Source: Betaproteobacteria bacterium (GTDB taxonomy: Bacteria > Pseudomonadota > Gammaproteobacteria > Burkholderiales > SG8-41). Taken from it: DNA of 64,000 bases. Position numbers and translations under genes: made by a program. Below the pieces are notes generated by a model that was not told the DNA's origin, ran no database searches, and worked only from the letters and a program-made list of their open reading frames with translations. Below are positions 31,596 through 42,498 of the stretch, piece after piece. Position 1 is the first letter of the stretch. Every line of letters starts with the position of its first letter. Where the stretch lies: the NCBI GenBank assembly GCA_016868035.1, contig VGID01000007.1, positions 33,728-97,727 of the forward strand. Direction: 5' to 3'.

Positions 31596-32366
31596 TCAGC
31601 GCACGATGCCGCGGACGGAATTCGACAGGAACTCCGAAAAAGCCCGCACCTCCGGGCACTCCTTCGCCTGGACCGCGAGCTCTGCCTTTGCCTGCTCGAG
31701 CGTCAGACGCGACTTGTAGAGCGTCTTGTACGCGCGCTTGAGGCGGGTGATGGTGTCGGCGCTGTAGCCGCGCCGTTTCAGCCCTTCCGAGTTCACACCA
31801 AAGGGCCTGGCGGAATTTCCCGAGGCCGTGACGAACGGAGGCACATCCTGGAGCACGATCGTGCCCAGCCCGGTAAGACTGTGCGCCCCGATCCGGCAGC
31901 GCTGGTGGACCACGGTGAACCCGCCGAGGATCGCGTAATCTCCGACCTGCACGTGCCCGGCAAGCTGCGCGTTGTTCGCAAACACGGTGTGGCTGCCGAT
32001 CTGGCAGTCATGCGCCAGGTGCACGTAGGCCATGATCCAGTTGTCGTCCCCCATCCGCGTCACCGTCGCATCCTGGACCGTGCCGCGGTTGAACGTGCAG
32101 AACTCGCGGATCGTGTTGTTGTTCCCGATCTCGAGGCGCGTTGGCTCGCCGCGGTACTTCTTGTCCTGCGGCGCCTCCCCGAGCGAGACGAACTGGGAAA
32201 TCCGGTTGTCGCGGCCGATCCGGGTGTGGCCGGTGATCACGGTGTGCGCTCCGATCCAGCAGCCGGGCTCGATTTCCACGTGCGGGCCGATCACGGTGTA
32301 CGGCCCGATCTCGATGTCCGCGGCGAGCTTCGCGCCGGGATGCACAATCGCGGTGGGATGGATCAT
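31596..32366 (-). CDS. lpxA: UDP-N-acetylglucosamine acyltransferase
   Basis: 256 residues. Left-handed beta-helix with hexapeptide repeats ([12 protein letters not shown], and others) over the first ~180 residues and a helical tail. Catalytic His is H119 in H-L-A-H-D-C. It catalyses the first step of lipid A biosynthesis, 3-O-acylation of UDP-GlcNAc from acyl-ACP. Lies between fabZ (60-bp gap) and lpxB in the usual order. Confidence 0.96.
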   Translation of the reverse strand: MIHPTAIVHPGAKLAADIEIGPYTVIGPHVEIEPGCWIGAHTVITGHTRIGRDNRISQFVSLGEAPQDKKYRGEPTRLEIGNNNTIREFCTFNRGTVQDATVTRMGDDNWIMAYVHLAHDCQIGSHTVFANNAQLAGHVQVGDYAILGGFTVVHQRCRIGAHSLTGLGTIVLQDVPPFVTASGNSARPFGVNSEGLKRRGYSADTITRLKRAYKTLYKSRLTLEQAKAELAVQAKECPEVRAFSEFLSNSVRGIVR

Positions 32367-32426
32367 GTCGGGGGCACGTTCCTCACCGCTCGCAAGCGCG
32401 CGCCCGACCGCGCACGACCCCGGAGC

Positions 32427-32891
32427 TCATTTACCGCCCGCCGCCTCTTCGATCGAGCGTATCGTGCACATCAGCTCGGCCTCGGTGACCACCGCGTCGT
32501 TGACGCGCGCCTTCGCGCTGAAGAACCACATGTTGCGCGCGTAGCGCTTGAGCTCAACCGCGAGCGCAAGCGTGTCTCCCGGAACAACCGGCCGCTTGAA
32601 GCGCGCCTTATCGATGCCGACGAAGTAGTACACCGACTTCTCGTCGGCCTTGTGGTTCATCGTCCGGAACGAGAGGATCGCCGCGGTCTGCGCCAGCGCC
32701 TCGATGATGAGCACGCCCGGCATCACCGGATGGTGCGGAAAATGCCCGCTGAAGAACGGCTCGTTGATCGTCACGTTCTTCACCGCGCTGATGCTCTTGC
32801 CCGGCTCGCACGCAACCACGCGGTCCACAAGCAGGAAAGGATAGCGATGCGGGAGGTACTCGAGAACCTCGTGGATGTCCATGCTGCTCAA
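32427..32891 (-). CDS. fabZ: 3-hydroxyacyl-ACP dehydratase FabZ
   Basis: 154 residues if it starts at TTG 32891, which I prefer: AAGGAG lies six bases upstream and the TTG overlaps the lpxD stop (TTGA). An ATG three codons later (32882) would give 151 residues but poorer spacing. Hot-dog fold with catalytic H50 ([11 protein letters not shown]) and E64 (L-I-I-E-A-L-A-Q). Dehydrates beta-hydroxyacyl-ACP in fatty acid elongation; co-location with lpx genes balances hydroxyacyl-ACP use for lipid A. Confidence 0.93.
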   Translation of the reverse strand: MSSMDIHEVLEYLPHRYPFLLVDRVVACEPGKSISAVKNVTINEPFFSGHFPHHPVMPGVLIIEALAQTAAILSFRTMNHKADEKSVYYFVGIDKARFKRPVVPGDTLALAVELKRYARNMWFFSAKARVNDAVVTEAELMCTIRSIEEAAGGK

Positions 32892-33985
32892 GGCTTGCTC
32901 CTTTCCAGGCGGGCGAGTGTTTTCTCGAGCTCCCGGACGCGCTCCGCAAGCTCGTTCAGGTGCCGCAGCTGCGCCGCATTCTTGCGCCACTCGCTCTGCG
33001 CGCCGAACGGGTAGGCCCCGGCATAGGCACCCGCGCGCTCGATCGACTTCGTGATCAGTGTGTGGGCCGAGATCTCGACATTGTCGCCAATCGTGAGATG
33101 CCCGGCGATGCCCGACGCCCCGCCGATCCGGCAATGACGCCCGATCTTGGCGCTGCCGGCGATGCCTGCGCAGGCGGCGATCGCCGTGTGCGCACCGATG
33201 CGCACGTTGTGGCCGACCTGTATCTGGTTGTCGAGCTTCACTCCGTCCTCGATCACGGTGTCCTCGAGCGTGCCGCGATCGATGGTCGTATTGGCCCCCA
33301 CCTCGACGTCGTCCCCGATCACCACGCGCCCGATCTGGGGCACTTTGCGCCAGCGTTCGTCTTCCATCGCGATGCCAAATCCATCCGCTCCCACCACGAC
33401 CCCCGAGTGCAGTATGACGCGATCTCCGAGCACGCACCCATGATAGACGGTGACGTTCGGATAGAGCCGCGCGCTGCGACCGATCACCGCATCTTCGCCA
33501 ACGTAGCATCCAGCTCCGATAATGCTCTGGGCGCCGATACTCGCGTTGCGCCCGACGACGGCGTGGGGCCCGATCTCCACGCCAGCCTCGACCGTGGCGG
33601 TACGGTCGACCACGGCCGTGTCGTGCACGCCTGGCTGCGGCGCCGGCTCGGGATTGAGCAATGCCGATACCCTTGCGAAATACGCGTACGGGTTGGTGCA
33701 CACGATCCGCGGGATCTCCGTGGCTTCGTGCGCCGTGCGGCTCACGATGACGGCGCCCGCCCGCGTGCTCTTCAGCTGCGCAAGATAGCGATCGTTCGCG
33801 AGAAAGCTGATGGTGTCGCCGGTGGCGTTCTCGAGCGTGGCAACCTGCCGCACGCGGACTTCAGGGTTGCCGGAAATCTCCCCGCCGAGGCGCTCCGCGA
33901 TCTCGCGCAGAGTATAGGACGTGCGTTCGTCGGGTGCCATGGCCGGAAAACCGGGAACTCCGCTTGCCTCCGGCGCGCCGGACAT
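32888..33985 (-). CDS. lpxD: UDP-3-O-(3-hydroxyacyl)glucosamine N-acyltransferase
   Basis: 365 residues from ATG 33985; an internal ATG at 33940 (M-A-P-D-E-R-T) would give 350 and matches homologue N-termini better, and neither has a clear ribosome binding site. The uridine-binding N-terminal domain ([11 protein letters not shown]) is followed by a long left-handed beta-helix of hexapeptides and a C-terminal coiled helix (residues ~335-363). The catalytic-type His lies in [10 protein letters not shown]. It adds the N-linked 3-hydroxyacyl chain in lipid A synthesis. Confidence 0.95.
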   Translation of the reverse strand: MSGAPEASGVPGFPAMAPDERTSYTLREIAERLGGEISGNPEVRVRQVATLENATGDTISFLANDRYLAQLKSTRAGAVIVSRTAHEATEIPRIVCTNPYAYFARVSALLNPEPAPQPGVHDTAVVDRTATVEAGVEIGPHAVVGRNASIGAQSIIGAGCYVGEDAVIGRSARLYPNVTVYHGCVLGDRVILHSGVVVGADGFGIAMEDERWRKVPQIGRVVIGDDVEVGANTTIDRGTLEDTVIEDGVKLDNQIQVGHNVRIGAHTAIAACAGIAGSAKIGRHCRIGGASGIAGHLTIGDNVEISAHTLITKSIERAGAYAGAYPFGAQSEWRKNAAQLRHLNELAERVRELEKTLARLERSKP

Positions 33986-34014
33986 GCGATGGCCGCAGCC
34001 GCGCCGGGTTCTGC

Positions 34015-34518
34015 TTATTTTCCTTCGGCGAGCGCCTTGAGCACCCGGTCGGTGATGTCTATTCGCGGGCTGCGATAGACTGCATCCTGCACGATGAGGT
34101 CGAATTTTTCGGCTTCCGCGATCTGCCGGATCACGCGATTCGCGCGCTCGAGCAGGCCCGAGAGCTCCTGGTTGCGGCGGATGTTGAGGTCTTCGCGGAA
34201 CTCCCGCTGCATGCGCTGGAAGTCGAGGGTGAGCTTGGCGAGCTCCTGTTCCTTCGCCCGGCGGTCGCCTGCGCTCATCGTGAGCGCGTCCTTCTCGAGC
34301 TGGCCCTGCAGCGCCTTGATCTGGGCCTCGCGCCGCTCGAGTTCCTTTCCCCGCGGAGCGAACTCCTTCTCCAGCTGCTTGCTCGCGCGCTCGGCCGGAA
34401 CGGACTCGCGGTTGATCCGGTCTCCGTCGACGTAGCCCACCTTGATGTCTGCCGCCTCGACCGCCACGATGCCGAACGAGAGCGCCAGAGCCGTGAATGT
34501 CGAGTATAAGAACTTCAA
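34015..34518 (-). CDS. skp: Periplasmic chaperone Skp/OmpH
   Basis: 167 residues. The start is TTG 34518 with AAGGAG six bases upstream. It begins with a signal peptide (M-K-F-L-Y-S-T-F-T-A-L-A-L, cleavage after V-E-A or E-A-A), then a short beta strand K-V-G-Y-V-D, long charged coiled-coil tentacles (about 40-130), and a return strand F-D-L-I-V-Q-D. Skp trimers carry unfolded outer membrane proteins to BamA, whose gene is immediately upstream (49-bp gap). Confidence 0.92.
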   Translation of the reverse strand: MKFLYSTFTALALSFGIVAVEAADIKVGYVDGDRINRESVPAERASKQLEKEFAPRGKELERREAQIKALQGQLEKDALTMSAGDRRAKEQELAKLTLDFQRMQREFREDLNIRRNQELSGLLERANRVIRQIAEAEKFDLIVQDAVYRSPRIDITDRVLKALAEGK

Positions 34519-34567
34519 TGGAATCTCCTTGCCGTTGAACCTGACCCTAGAACGGCGGCGTGCATGA

Positions 34568-36835
34568 CTAGAACACGCCGCCAAATGTGAACTGGAACGG
34601 CTGCGTCCGGTCCCCGGGCTTGTCGCGCAGCGGCACCGCGGCACTCACCTTCAACGGGCCGAACGGGGACACCCATAGCACCGACATGCCCGCAGAATAG
34701 CGCAGGTCCCCGCCACTGAACGTGTCCCCCACGGTTGCAGCATCGAGGAATGTAGAGACCCTCACCGAGCGGTCGTGCCGCAGCCCCGGGAAAGGAAAAA
34801 GCAGTTCGGCGTTGCCGAGGAGCCTGCGGCTGCCACCGCGCGGATCGTTGTGTTCGTCCTTCGGACCGATTGTATAGGCCTTGAACCCCCTCACCGAGTT
34901 CACTCCGCCGGCGTAGAAATTCTTGAAGAACGGCAGTGGCTTGCCGTCGTAGCCGTCGCCGTAACCGAATTCGCCGTTGAGCATGAAGGTGAGCGTCTGC
35001 GTCAGCGGAAAGTAGCGTTGGTACTGATAGTTCAGCTTGTAGTACTTGAGGGTGCCGCCCGGCACTCCGGTCTCCACACCGGCCCGGTGCAACGCACCTT
35101 CGGTAGGATAAATCAAGCTATTGCGCCCGTCCCGCGTCCAGCCCGCGGTGAGCAAGATCGTCGAGTTGCTCTTGCCAAAGGTGCGCACGTAGTCGCGATA
35201 GATGAGCGGGCTGTCCGCGAAGGTCGTGATGTCGGTGTCCTCGTAGCCCAGCCCGTAGTGGATCGTATCGCGCTCGGTCACCGGAACGCCGAGGCGTAAT
35301 TGGCCGCCTGCGGTCTTGGTCTGATAGCGCCCCAGCTGATTGCTCGCGGGGTCGACTTCACGATGGTAAAGATCGAAGCCGCGGCTCACTCCGTCTATCG
35401 TGTAGTACGGGTCGGTGAACGATAAGGAGTAGGTCGTGTTGATCTTGCTGCTGTTGACCGCCACCGAGAGGTGCCGTCCCGAGCCGAAGATGTTCTGCTG
35501 CGCGACGGAACCGGAGAGCACCACCCCCTCGCCGCTGCCGAAGCCGGCCCCGAACAGCAGCTGCCCGGTCGGCTTCTCGGCGACCGAGAAATTGACATCC
35601 ACCTGGTCGGTCGTCCCCGCAACGGCCGGCGTCTCGACATTGACCTCCTTGAAGTAACCCAGCCTGTCGATGCGCTGCCGCGACAGGTTGATCTTCTCGG
35701 CCGAGTACCACCCGCCTTCGAGCTGGCGCATTTCGCGGCGGATCACTTCATCGCGCGTGCGCGAGTTGCCCGAGATGTTGATGCGGTGCACGTAGACGCG
35801 GCGCCCCGGATCGAGGAAAAAAGTGAACGCGGCCTGCTGTTTTTCCCGGTTCAGCTCCGGTACGGCATTGACGTTCGCGAACGCGTAGCCGTCGTTGCCG
35901 AGGCGGTCGCTGATGGCCTTGGTCGACTCCGTGAGCCGCGCACGGGAAAACGCCTCTCCCGGCTTGATCTTGATCAGCTTGCGGATCTCCGCTTCCGGCA
36001 CAAGCATCTCGCCCGCGACCTTGATCTCGGACACCGTGTACTTCTGGCCTTCGGTGATCCCGATCGTGATATAGATTTCCCTTTTTTCGGGCGTGATCGA
36101 GACCTGCGTCGAGTCGATCGAGAATTCGAGGTAGCCGCGATCGAGGTAATAGGAGCGCAGCGTCTCGAGGTCGCCCGCCAGCTTCTGGCGGGAATACTGG
36201 TCGTGCTTGCTGAACCACGTCATCAGGCCCGGCGTGCGCAGCACAAAAAGCCCCAACAGCGTGCTTTCCCGGAAGGCCTTGGTCCCGATGATGCTGATCT
36301 GGCGGATCTTGGCGACCTGCCCTTCTTCCACGTTGAAGCTGAGCGACACGCGATTACGCTCGAGGGGTGTCACCGTCGTGCTGACATTGACGGCGTAGTA
36401 ACCGCGGGCGAGATACTGGCGCTTCAGCTCCTGCTCGGCGCGTTCGAGCACGCCCCGGTCGAAGATGCGGCCCTCCGCGAGGCCGATTTGCCGCATCCCC
36501 GTCGCAAGCTGCGCCTTGTCGAATTCCCTGACTCCCGAAAAATCCATCTGCGCGATCGATGGCCGCTCCTGCACCACGACCACCAGCACGTTGCCGTCGC
36601 GCTCGAGGCTGACGTCCCGGAAAAAACCGGTGCCGAACAGCGCGCGAATCGCCTGGGCTGCGCGCTCCTCGGTGAGGGTGTCGCCCACCTTGACCGGAAG
36701 GTAGCTGAAGACCGTGCCCGCCTCGGTGCGCTGTATGCCTTCTACGCGGATGTCCTTGATGACGAACGGTTCGATGGCGGCTGCCGTCACTGCGTGAAGC
36801 AAGAAGAGCAGCAGGGCAACGCGAAGCGAGCGCAT
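34568..36835 (-). CDS. bamA: Outer membrane protein assembly factor BamA
   Basis: 755 residues with a signal peptide (M-R-S-L-R-V-A-L-L-L-F, cleavage near A-A-A-I-E-P). Five POTRA domains span about 22-420, then a 16-strand barrel. Diagnostic motifs are G-G-V-N-S-V-R-G-F (the VRGF loop 6) and the final aromatic residue F in F-T-F-G-G-V-F. It inserts beta-barrel proteins into the outer membrane. Stop codon of rseP is 4 bp upstream of its start. Confidence 0.97.
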   Translation of the reverse strand: MRSLRVALLLFLLHAVTAAAIEPFVIKDIRVEGIQRTEAGTVFSYLPVKVGDTLTEERAAQAIRALFGTGFFRDVSLERDGNVLVVVVQERPSIAQMDFSGVREFDKAQLATGMRQIGLAEGRIFDRGVLERAEQELKRQYLARGYYAVNVSTTVTPLERNRVSLSFNVEEGQVAKIRQISIIGTKAFRESTLLGLFVLRTPGLMTWFSKHDQYSRQKLAGDLETLRSYYLDRGYLEFSIDSTQVSITPEKREIYITIGITEGQKYTVSEIKVAGEMLVPEAEIRKLIKIKPGEAFSRARLTESTKAISDRLGNDGYAFANVNAVPELNREKQQAAFTFFLDPGRRVYVHRINISGNSRTRDEVIRREMRQLEGGWYSAEKINLSRQRIDRLGYFKEVNVETPAVAGTTDQVDVNFSVAEKPTGQLLFGAGFGSGEGVVLSGSVAQQNIFGSGRHLSVAVNSSKINTTYSLSFTDPYYTIDGVSRGFDLYHREVDPASNQLGRYQTKTAGGQLRLGVPVTERDTIHYGLGYEDTDITTFADSPLIYRDYVRTFGKSNSTILLTAGWTRDGRNSLIYPTEGALHRAGVETGVPGGTLKYYKLNYQYQRYFPLTQTLTFMLNGEFGYGDGYDGKPLPFFKNFYAGGVNSVRGFKAYTIGPKDEHNDPRGGSRRLLGNAELLFPFPGLRHDRSVRVSTFLDAATVGDTFSGGDLRYSAGMSVLWVSPFGPLKVSAAVPLRDKPGDRTQPFQFTFGGVF

Positions 36836-36839
36836 GAAT

Positions 36840-38207
36840 TCAGCCGCCGATCAGACGATTGATATCGTTATACAGGGCGAAAGCCATCAGCGTGAACAGC
36901 AGCGCCATTCCGACGTGCTGGCCGACCTCGACGGCTCGGTCCGATACCGGACTGCCTTTGAAAATCTCGACCATATAATACATCAAATGTCCGCCGTCCA
37001 ATAAGGGTATGGGCAGCAGGTTCAGCACGCCGAGACTGATGCTGATCAGCGCGAGAAAAAGCAGGTACGAGGCGAGCCCGCTCTGCGCCGACTGCCCCGC
37101 ATAATCGGCGATGGTGATCGGTCCGGAAAGGTTCTTGAGCGAGACCTGGCCCATCACCATTTTCCAGAGCATTTGCAGGGTAAAAACGGATGTGTCCCAT
37201 GTCTTCTGCAGCGCCATGAACAGCGCATCGAGCGGCCCGTACCGGACCTCGGTCATCATCGCAGCCATCGCGGAACGGTCGATCAGGGGCGCGGCGCCGA
37301 TCTTCCCGATCTTCTGGCCGCCCTCGATCACCGTTTCGGGCGTGATAGCGACAACAGGGCGCACCGAACCCTCGCGCCTGATTTCGACCGGAACGGCCGT
37401 GCCGGGATTGCTGCGCACCAGCTTCACGACCTGATCCCACGTCTCGATGCGCTGGTTGGCCATGGAGATGATCTCGTCGCCCGCACGCAAACCGGCGCGC
37501 TCCCCAGCTCCCCCGCGCACCACGTTACCGATCACCGGCTTGAACGCGGGCTGGTAGCGCGTCAGGCCGAGCGCCCTCAGGAAATCCGTGTCGAGATCGC
37601 GCGGCGTCAGCGCGGACACATCGAGTCCGCGCCACGCGAGATCCCCCCGCGGGGTGCGCACTTCGATTTTTACCGGGCCTTTTTTCACCACACGCTGCAG
37701 CAGCACCCAGCGCGCGTCCTGCCACGTCGCCACCGCATCCCCATCAATTCGGATCAGCGTGTCGCCGGCGGTGAACCCCGCATGGTGCGCGGGCGTCCCG
37801 CGGGGTGGATCGCCGATGACAGGCTTGATGCCGGGAACCCCGTACACGAACAGAAACCAGTAGAGCGCAGCCGCAAGCAGAAAATTCGCGGCCGGCCCCG
37901 CGGTCACGATGGCAACGCGGCGCCATACCGACTGGCGGTTGAACGCACGCGGCAGCTCTCCCGCCGCGACCGCCCCCTCCCGCTCATCGAGCATCTTGAC
38001 GTAACCGCCGAGCGGGAACGCCGCGATCACCCATTCGGTACCATCGACTCCGAGCCGCTTCGCCCACAGCGGCCTGCCGAATCCGACCGAAAAACGCACG
38101 ACCCTTACGTTGCACGCTCGTGCCACCAGGTAGTGGCCGAACTCGTGGATCACGATCAGGCAGCCGAGCGCGACCAGGAACGCGGCAATGGTGGTGAGTA
38201 GCGCCAT
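36840..38207 (-). CDS. rseP: Intramembrane zinc metalloprotease RseP
   Basis: 455 residues. H-E-F-G-H at 21-25 in the first helix and L-L-D-G-G-H near residue 400 supply the zinc ligands of a site-2 protease. Two periplasmic PDZ domains lie between (about 115-280). RseP cleaves anti-sigma factors such as RseA and remnant signal peptides. The gene sits between dxr and bamA as usual. Confidence 0.96.
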   Translation of the reverse strand: MALLTTIAAFLVALGCLIVIHEFGHYLVARACNVRVVRFSVGFGRPLWAKRLGVDGTEWVIAAFPLGGYVKMLDEREGAVAAGELPRAFNRQSVWRRVAIVTAGPAANFLLAAALYWFLFVYGVPGIKPVIGDPPRGTPAHHAGFTAGDTLIRIDGDAVATWQDARWVLLQRVVKKGPVKIEVRTPRGDLAWRGLDVSALTPRDLDTDFLRALGLTRYQPAFKPVIGNVVRGGAGERAGLRAGDEIISMANQRIETWDQVVKLVRSNPGTAVPVEIRREGSVRPVVAITPETVIEGGQKIGKIGAAPLIDRSAMAAMMTEVRYGPLDALFMALQKTWDTSVFTLQMLWKMVMGQVSLKNLSGPITIADYAGQSAQSGLASYLLFLALISISLGVLNLLPIPLLDGGHLMYYMVEIFKGSPVSDRAVEVGQHVGMALLFTLMAFALYNDINRLIGG

Positions 38208-38239
38208 GCTTCAGGTTCCCCGCCCGCCACTCACCGAAA

Positions 38240-39466
38240 CTAGGTGCGCGCGGCCTGGCGCAATGGTTGCGCGAGATCCGGACCCCGCGGGGACTCGAGC
38301 CAGTGCGCGGCCTGTTCCCGTGCCGCACGGTCCGCGGCCAGCACGTCGTCGAGGTTATGCACCGGACCACACATGGACCGGGAAAGTACCGCCTCGATCA
38401 TCGCCGGAATGTCCCGATACCCGATTGCGCCGGCAAGAAAATGCTCCACCGCGAGCTCATTGGCGGCATTGAGCACGGTAGGCATCGTGCCGCCAGCGTC
38501 AAGCGCATCATAGGCAAGCTGCAGGCACGGATAGCGCTGCACGTCCGGGCGCCCGAAGTGCAGGGCCCCGACCTGCGCGAGATCGAGATACCCGACGCCC
38601 GCCATGATGCGCTCGGGAAAGCCCAGCGCGTGCGCGATCGGCGTGCGCATGTCGGGGTTGCCCAGCTGCGCAATCACCGATCCGTCGATGTACTCGACCA
38701 GAGAGTGGATCACGCTCTCGGGATGAATCACGACCTCGATCTGCGTCGGCGCGACATTGAACAGCCAGCGCGCCTCGATCACTTCGAGGCCCTTGTTCAT
38801 CATGGTCGCCGAGTCGACCGAGATCTTGCGGCCCATGACCCAGTTGGGATGAGCGCACGCCTGGTCCGGGGTAACTTTCTCGAGGTGATGCAGCGGCAGA
38901 TTCCGGAACGGCCCTCCCGACGCCGTGAGCACGATGCGCCTCACGCCCGCCACCTCCGGGGCTCCGGCGTATCCATGCGGCAACGCCTGGAAAATCGCAT
39001 TGTGCTCGCTGTCGATCGGCAGCAGTGTCGCCCCGCCCGCGCGCACCGCGTCCATCAACAACGCGCCGGCGGTCACGAGGGACTCCTTATTGGCGAGCAG
39101 AACCTTCTTGCCGGTGCGTGCAGCCGCGAGCGTCGGGCGCAGACCTGCGATACCAACGATCCCGGCCAGCACGGTGTCCACGCCTGGATCGCATGCCACC
39201 GCCTCCAGCGCCTCGGGCCCGTGCTTCACTTCGCACGGAAGCCGTGCCTCGCGCACACGCTGCTCGAGCGCGTGCGCCGCGGCCTCCTCCAGCATGACCG
39301 CAACTTTCGGCCGAAACGTCACACACTGGTCGAACAGGGCCTGCGTCTGGTGACGCGCGGTCAGCGCCACCACCTCGAAACGGTCCGGGTGCCGGGCGAC
39401 GACGTCGAGCGTGTTCACGCCTACGCTGCCGGTGGAACCGAGGACCGTGAGTCGCTGCTTGTTCAT
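38240..39466 (-). CDS. dxr: 1-deoxy-D-xylulose 5-phosphate reductoisomerase
   Basis: 408 residues. It makes methylerythritol 4-phosphate from DXP with NADPH, the second step of the MEP isoprenoid pathway. Motifs: NADPH loop G-S-T-G-S-V-G at 11-17, L-L-A-N-K-E-S-L-V, metal site I-D-S-E-H-N-A, and [10 protein letters not shown]. The isoprenoid feeds uppS nearby in the same operon. Confidence 0.97.
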   Translation of the reverse strand: MNKQRLTVLGSTGSVGVNTLDVVARHPDRFEVVALTARHQTQALFDQCVTFRPKVAVMLEEAAAHALEQRVREARLPCEVKHGPEALEAVACDPGVDTVLAGIVGIAGLRPTLAAARTGKKVLLANKESLVTAGALLMDAVRAGGATLLPIDSEHNAIFQALPHGYAGAPEVAGVRRIVLTASGGPFRNLPLHHLEKVTPDQACAHPNWVMGRKISVDSATMMNKGLEVIEARWLFNVAPTQIEVVIHPESVIHSLVEYIDGSVIAQLGNPDMRTPIAHALGFPERIMAGVGYLDLAQVGALHFGRPDVQRYPCLQLAYDALDAGGTMPTVLNAANELAVEHFLAGAIGYRDIPAMIEAVLSRSMCGPVHNLDDVLAADRAAREQAAHWLESPRGPDLAQPLRQAART

Positions 39467-39480
39467 CGTTACCGCGCGTC

Positions 39481-40317
39481 TCAGGCTAAATGCAGCAACA
39501 GTATCGCGGCAAATGGCATGCTGGCGGTCAAGCTGTCAATGCGATCCATAACTCCCCCGTGCCCGGGAAGCAGCACACCGCTGTCCTTGACCCCGGCACA
39601 ACGCTTGATCCACGATTCGAACAGGTCTCCGAGGACGCTCATTACAGTCACGCCCGCAAACAGTGCCGCGCCAGCCAGCGCGCCCAGCCACGGCCATCCG
39701 GGTGCGGCGCTGTATAACGCTCCATAATACACCGCTACTGCCGCTGCGGTACCACCCACGCCTTCCCAAGTCTTGCCCGGGCTGATCGTCGGCGCGAGCT
39801 TGTGCCTGCCCCACGCGCGCCCGGAGAAGTAGGCGGCGGTGTCGGCGAGCCAGACGACGCCGAGCACCGCCAGAAACTGTGCGGGCTGCATTTGCATCTT
39901 CGCCAACGCAAACCATGCGGGCACCAGCACGAGCCAACCCGCAACGCCCAGTGCGTACGGACCGCGCACGCGCCAGCGCAGCGCGAGCCATGCGGGCGCG
40001 ACCAGCAGCCAGAACGCGCAGCCGATCGCGTAGACCGCCACATCAAGCCCGAATTCGCCGCTCTTTCCGGACGGGTCCGCTCCGCTCCCGAGCCATAGCA
40101 ATCCTGCCGAAGCGAGCACGACCAATCCGAATATCCATCGCGCTTCGCGCCCATAACCGGCAAGCGCACCCCACTCCCAGCTCGCTGCAGCGAGCAGCGG
40201 GATGAGCGCCAGCGCCCACCAGCCGTTCGGCAGCACGAACATCGCGGTGACGCATGCGGCAAGCAACGCAGCGGCCGTGGCGAGGCGTGCGCTGAGCATG
40301 GACTTGTTGTCGGACAC
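39481..40317 (-). CDS. cdsA: Phosphatidate cytidylyltransferase
   Basis: 278 residues from GTG 40317 (an ATG at 40299 is an alternative; neither has a good ribosome binding site, so translation may be coupled to uppS 20 bp upstream). About eight membrane helices. The CDP-diglyceride synthase signature is complete: [13 protein letters not shown] then [19 protein letters not shown]. It makes CDP-diacylglycerol for phospholipids. Confidence 0.95.
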   Translation of the reverse strand: MSDNKSMLSARLATAAALLAACVTAMFVLPNGWWALALIPLLAAASWEWGALAGYGREARWIFGLVVLASAGLLWLGSGADPSGKSGEFGLDVAVYAIGCAFWLLVAPAWLALRWRVRGPYALGVAGWLVLVPAWFALAKMQMQPAQFLAVLGVVWLADTAAYFSGRAWGRHKLAPTISPGKTWEGVGGTAAAVAVYYGALYSAAPGWPWLGALAGAALFAGVTVMSVLGDLFESWIKRCAGVKDSGVLLPGHGGVMDRIDSLTASMPFAAILLLHLA

Positions 40318-40337
40318 CTGAACTGCCGTCGCTCGCG

Positions 40338-41135
40338 TCAGCCGGCGTTGCTCGTGTCCTTGATGCGGTAGGACGCCAGCGCGGCGTCAGCGGGAAGCTG
40401 CTCGCTGGTGCGCCCGTAGCGGCGCTCGCGTTGTTGGTAGGAGACGAGCGCCCGGTCGAGCGCCGACGCGTCGAAATCCGGCCAGAGCGTATCGGTGAAA
40501 AAGAGCTCGGTATACGCGAGCTGCCACAACACGAAATTGCTGATGCGTTGCTCACCACCGGTGCGGATGAACAGATCCGGTTCGGGCGCGTGACTCAACG
40601 CGAGATACGGCGCGAGGTCGGACTCGCCAAACCCGGATGCGAGCTCGGGCCGCTCCCGCAGCATGCGGTTCACGGCCTGGACAAGGTCCCAGCGACCGCC
40701 ATAATTCGCGGCAACGGTCAGCGTCAGCCGCGTGTTGCCGGCCGTCACCTCCTCCGCCGCCCGGATCAGGCGTACCAGCTTCGGGTCGAAGCGTCCGAGC
40801 TCGCCGATGACCTTGAAGCGCACGTTGTTCTGATGGAGCTTTTCCACTTCCTGCTCCAGAGCCAGCGCGAACAACTGCATCAGGAACGAGATTTCCTCCA
40901 CCGGACGGCGCCAGTTCTCGCTGCTGAACGCGAACAGAGTCAGGTACTCGATCCCCCGCTCGCCGCATGCGCGAACTACGGCGCGCACCGCTTCCATTCC
41001 GCGCCGATGGCCGGCCACCCGGGGCAGCAAGCGCTGCTTTGCCCACCGGCCGTTGCCATCCATGATGATGGCGATGTGCCGCGGGACGCGGCGCGCCCCG
41101 GGTATTTTCAGCGTTGAGCTTTCGTGTTCCGCCAT
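40338..41135 (-). CDS. uppS: Undecaprenyl diphosphate synthase
   Basis: 265 residues. It extends farnesyl diphosphate to the C55 lipid carrier of peptidoglycan and LPS. Motifs: [13 protein letters not shown] with the catalytic Asp, [10 protein letters not shown], and [15 protein letters not shown] near the C-terminus. Its ATG overlaps the frr stop by one base (TGATG). Confidence 0.96.
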   Translation of the reverse strand: MAEHESSTLKIPGARRVPRHIAIIMDGNGRWAKQRLLPRVAGHRRGMEAVRAVVRACGERGIEYLTLFAFSSENWRRPVEEISFLMQLFALALEQEVEKLHQNNVRFKVIGELGRFDPKLVRLIRAAEEVTAGNTRLTLTVAANYGGRWDLVQAVNRMLRERPELASGFGESDLAPYLALSHAPEPDLFIRTGGEQRISNFVLWQLAYTELFFTDTLWPDFDASALDRALVSYQQRERRYGRTSEQLPADAALASYRIKDTSNAG

Positions 41136-41692
41136 CAGACCGCCATCAGGTCCGCTTCCTTCTGCTGCAATAACTTGTCGATTTCACCGACGTAGCGATC
41201 CGTGAGTTTCTGGATGTCATCCTGCGCCCTGCGCTCTTCGTCTTCCGCAACCTTCTTCTGCTTGAGCAGGTCCTTCAGGTGATGGATCGCGTCACGGCGC
41301 ACGTTGCGCACCGCCACGCGCGCGTTCTCGCCTTCGTGGCGCACGACCTTGATCAGCTCTTTGCGGCGCTCTTCGGTGAGCGCAGGCATCGGCACCCGCA
41401 CCGTGTCCCCGGAGGTCGCCGGATTGAGGCCCAGGTCCGAATCCCGGATCGCCTTCTCGATCGCGCCCGTCAGCTTCTTTTCCCACGGGGTCACGCCGAT
41501 GGTGCGCGCATCGAGCAGCGTCACGTTCGCCGCCTGGGGCACCGGAGTCGGCGTCCCGTAATAGTCGACCATGATGTGATCGAGCAGGCCGGCATGCGCT
41601 CTTCCGGTTCGGACCTTCGCCAGGTCAACCCGGAGCGTCTCCACTGTCTTCCTCATCTTTTGCTCCGCGGATTTCTTGACGTCAGCTATCAC
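41135..41692 (-). CDS. frr: Ribosome recycling factor
   Basis: 185 residues, exact family length. Three-helix bundle with a beta hinge domain; conserved [11 protein letters not shown] near residue 25, P-Q-A-A-N-V near 54, and R-R-K-E-L-I-K-V near 110. Splits post-termination ribosomes with EF-G. Follows pyrH by 32 bp. Confidence 0.97.
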   Translation of the reverse strand: MIADVKKSAEQKMRKTVETLRVDLAKVRTGRAHAGLLDHIMVDYYGTPTPVPQAANVTLLDARTIGVTPWEKKLTGAIEKAIRDSDLGLNPATSGDTVRVPMPALTEERRKELIKVVRHEGENARVAVRNVRRDAIHHLKDLLKQKKVAEDEERRAQDDIQKLTDRYVGEIDKLLQQKEADLMAV

Positions 41693-41724
41693 GGCTCACC
41701 TCCGGATTCGTTCAGGACCTGTGC

Positions 41725-42444
41725 TCAATTATGCAGGAAAGTCCCCTCGTCTTCCCCGAGCACGATGCGCTTCAAAGCGGCCGGCTTGAAGATGCTGAAC
41801 ACGTTGATGGGCAGCTTCTGGTCGCGACACAGGGTCAACGCGGTCGCGTCCATCACCTTGAGATTCTTGATGATTGCCTCGTCGAAAGTGAGCCGCTGGT
41901 AGCGCATTGCATCGGGGTGGGTCTTGGGGTCGTCCGTATAGACGCCATCCACCTTGGTTGCCTTGAGGACGAGCTCCACGTTCATCTCCATCCCGCGCAA
42001 GGCCGCTGCGGTGTCCGTCGTGAAGAACGGGTTGCCCGTCCCGGCGGCGAAGATCACCACCTTGCCCTCCTCCAGATAGCGCATCGCCTTGCCCCGGATG
42101 TAGGGTTCGACCACCTGCTCGACGTGCAGGGCCGACTGCACCCGGCTGACCAGGTCCACCCGTCGCATCGCGTCCTGCAATGCGAGGGCGTTCATGATGG
42201 TCGCGAGCATGCCCATGTAATCCGCCGTCGCGCGATCCATGTGCGAGGCCGCCGGAGCGATGCCCCGGAAGATATTGCCGCCCCCGATCACGATTGCAAC
42301 CTCCACGCCCAGGTTCACCACCTCCAGAACCTGCCCGACGATGCGGTCCACAGTATCACGGTTGATCCCGTAGGCGTCCTCTCCCATCAACGCTTCACCG
42401 CTCAGCTTGAGCAGGATGCGCTTGTAAGCGGGCGTTTGCTGCAT
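41725..42444 (-). CDS. pyrH: UMP kinase
   Basis: 239 residues, amino acid kinase fold. K-L-S-G-E-A-L-M-G binds phosphates, I-G-G-G-N-I-F-R-G binds UMP/ATP, and [13 protein letters not shown] is the C-terminal nucleotide motif. It phosphorylates UMP to UDP in pyrimidine synthesis. 54 bp after tsf in the conserved rpsB-tsf-pyrH-frr cluster. Confidence 0.97.
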   Translation of the reverse strand: MQQTPAYKRILLKLSGEALMGEDAYGINRDTVDRIVGQVLEVVNLGVEVAIVIGGGNIFRGIAPAASHMDRATADYMGMLATIMNALALQDAMRRVDLVSRVQSALHVEQVVEPYIRGKAMRYLEEGKVVIFAAGTGNPFFTTDTAAALRGMEMNVELVLKATKVDGVYTDDPKTHPDAMRYQRLTFDEAIIKNLKVMDATALTLCRDQKLPINVFSIFKPAALKRIVLGEDEGTFLHN

Positions 42445-42498
42445 ATCGTGGTGCCCGGCGCTGTGGTAGGGAAAATCCGTGCGCCTATGAGGCCGTTG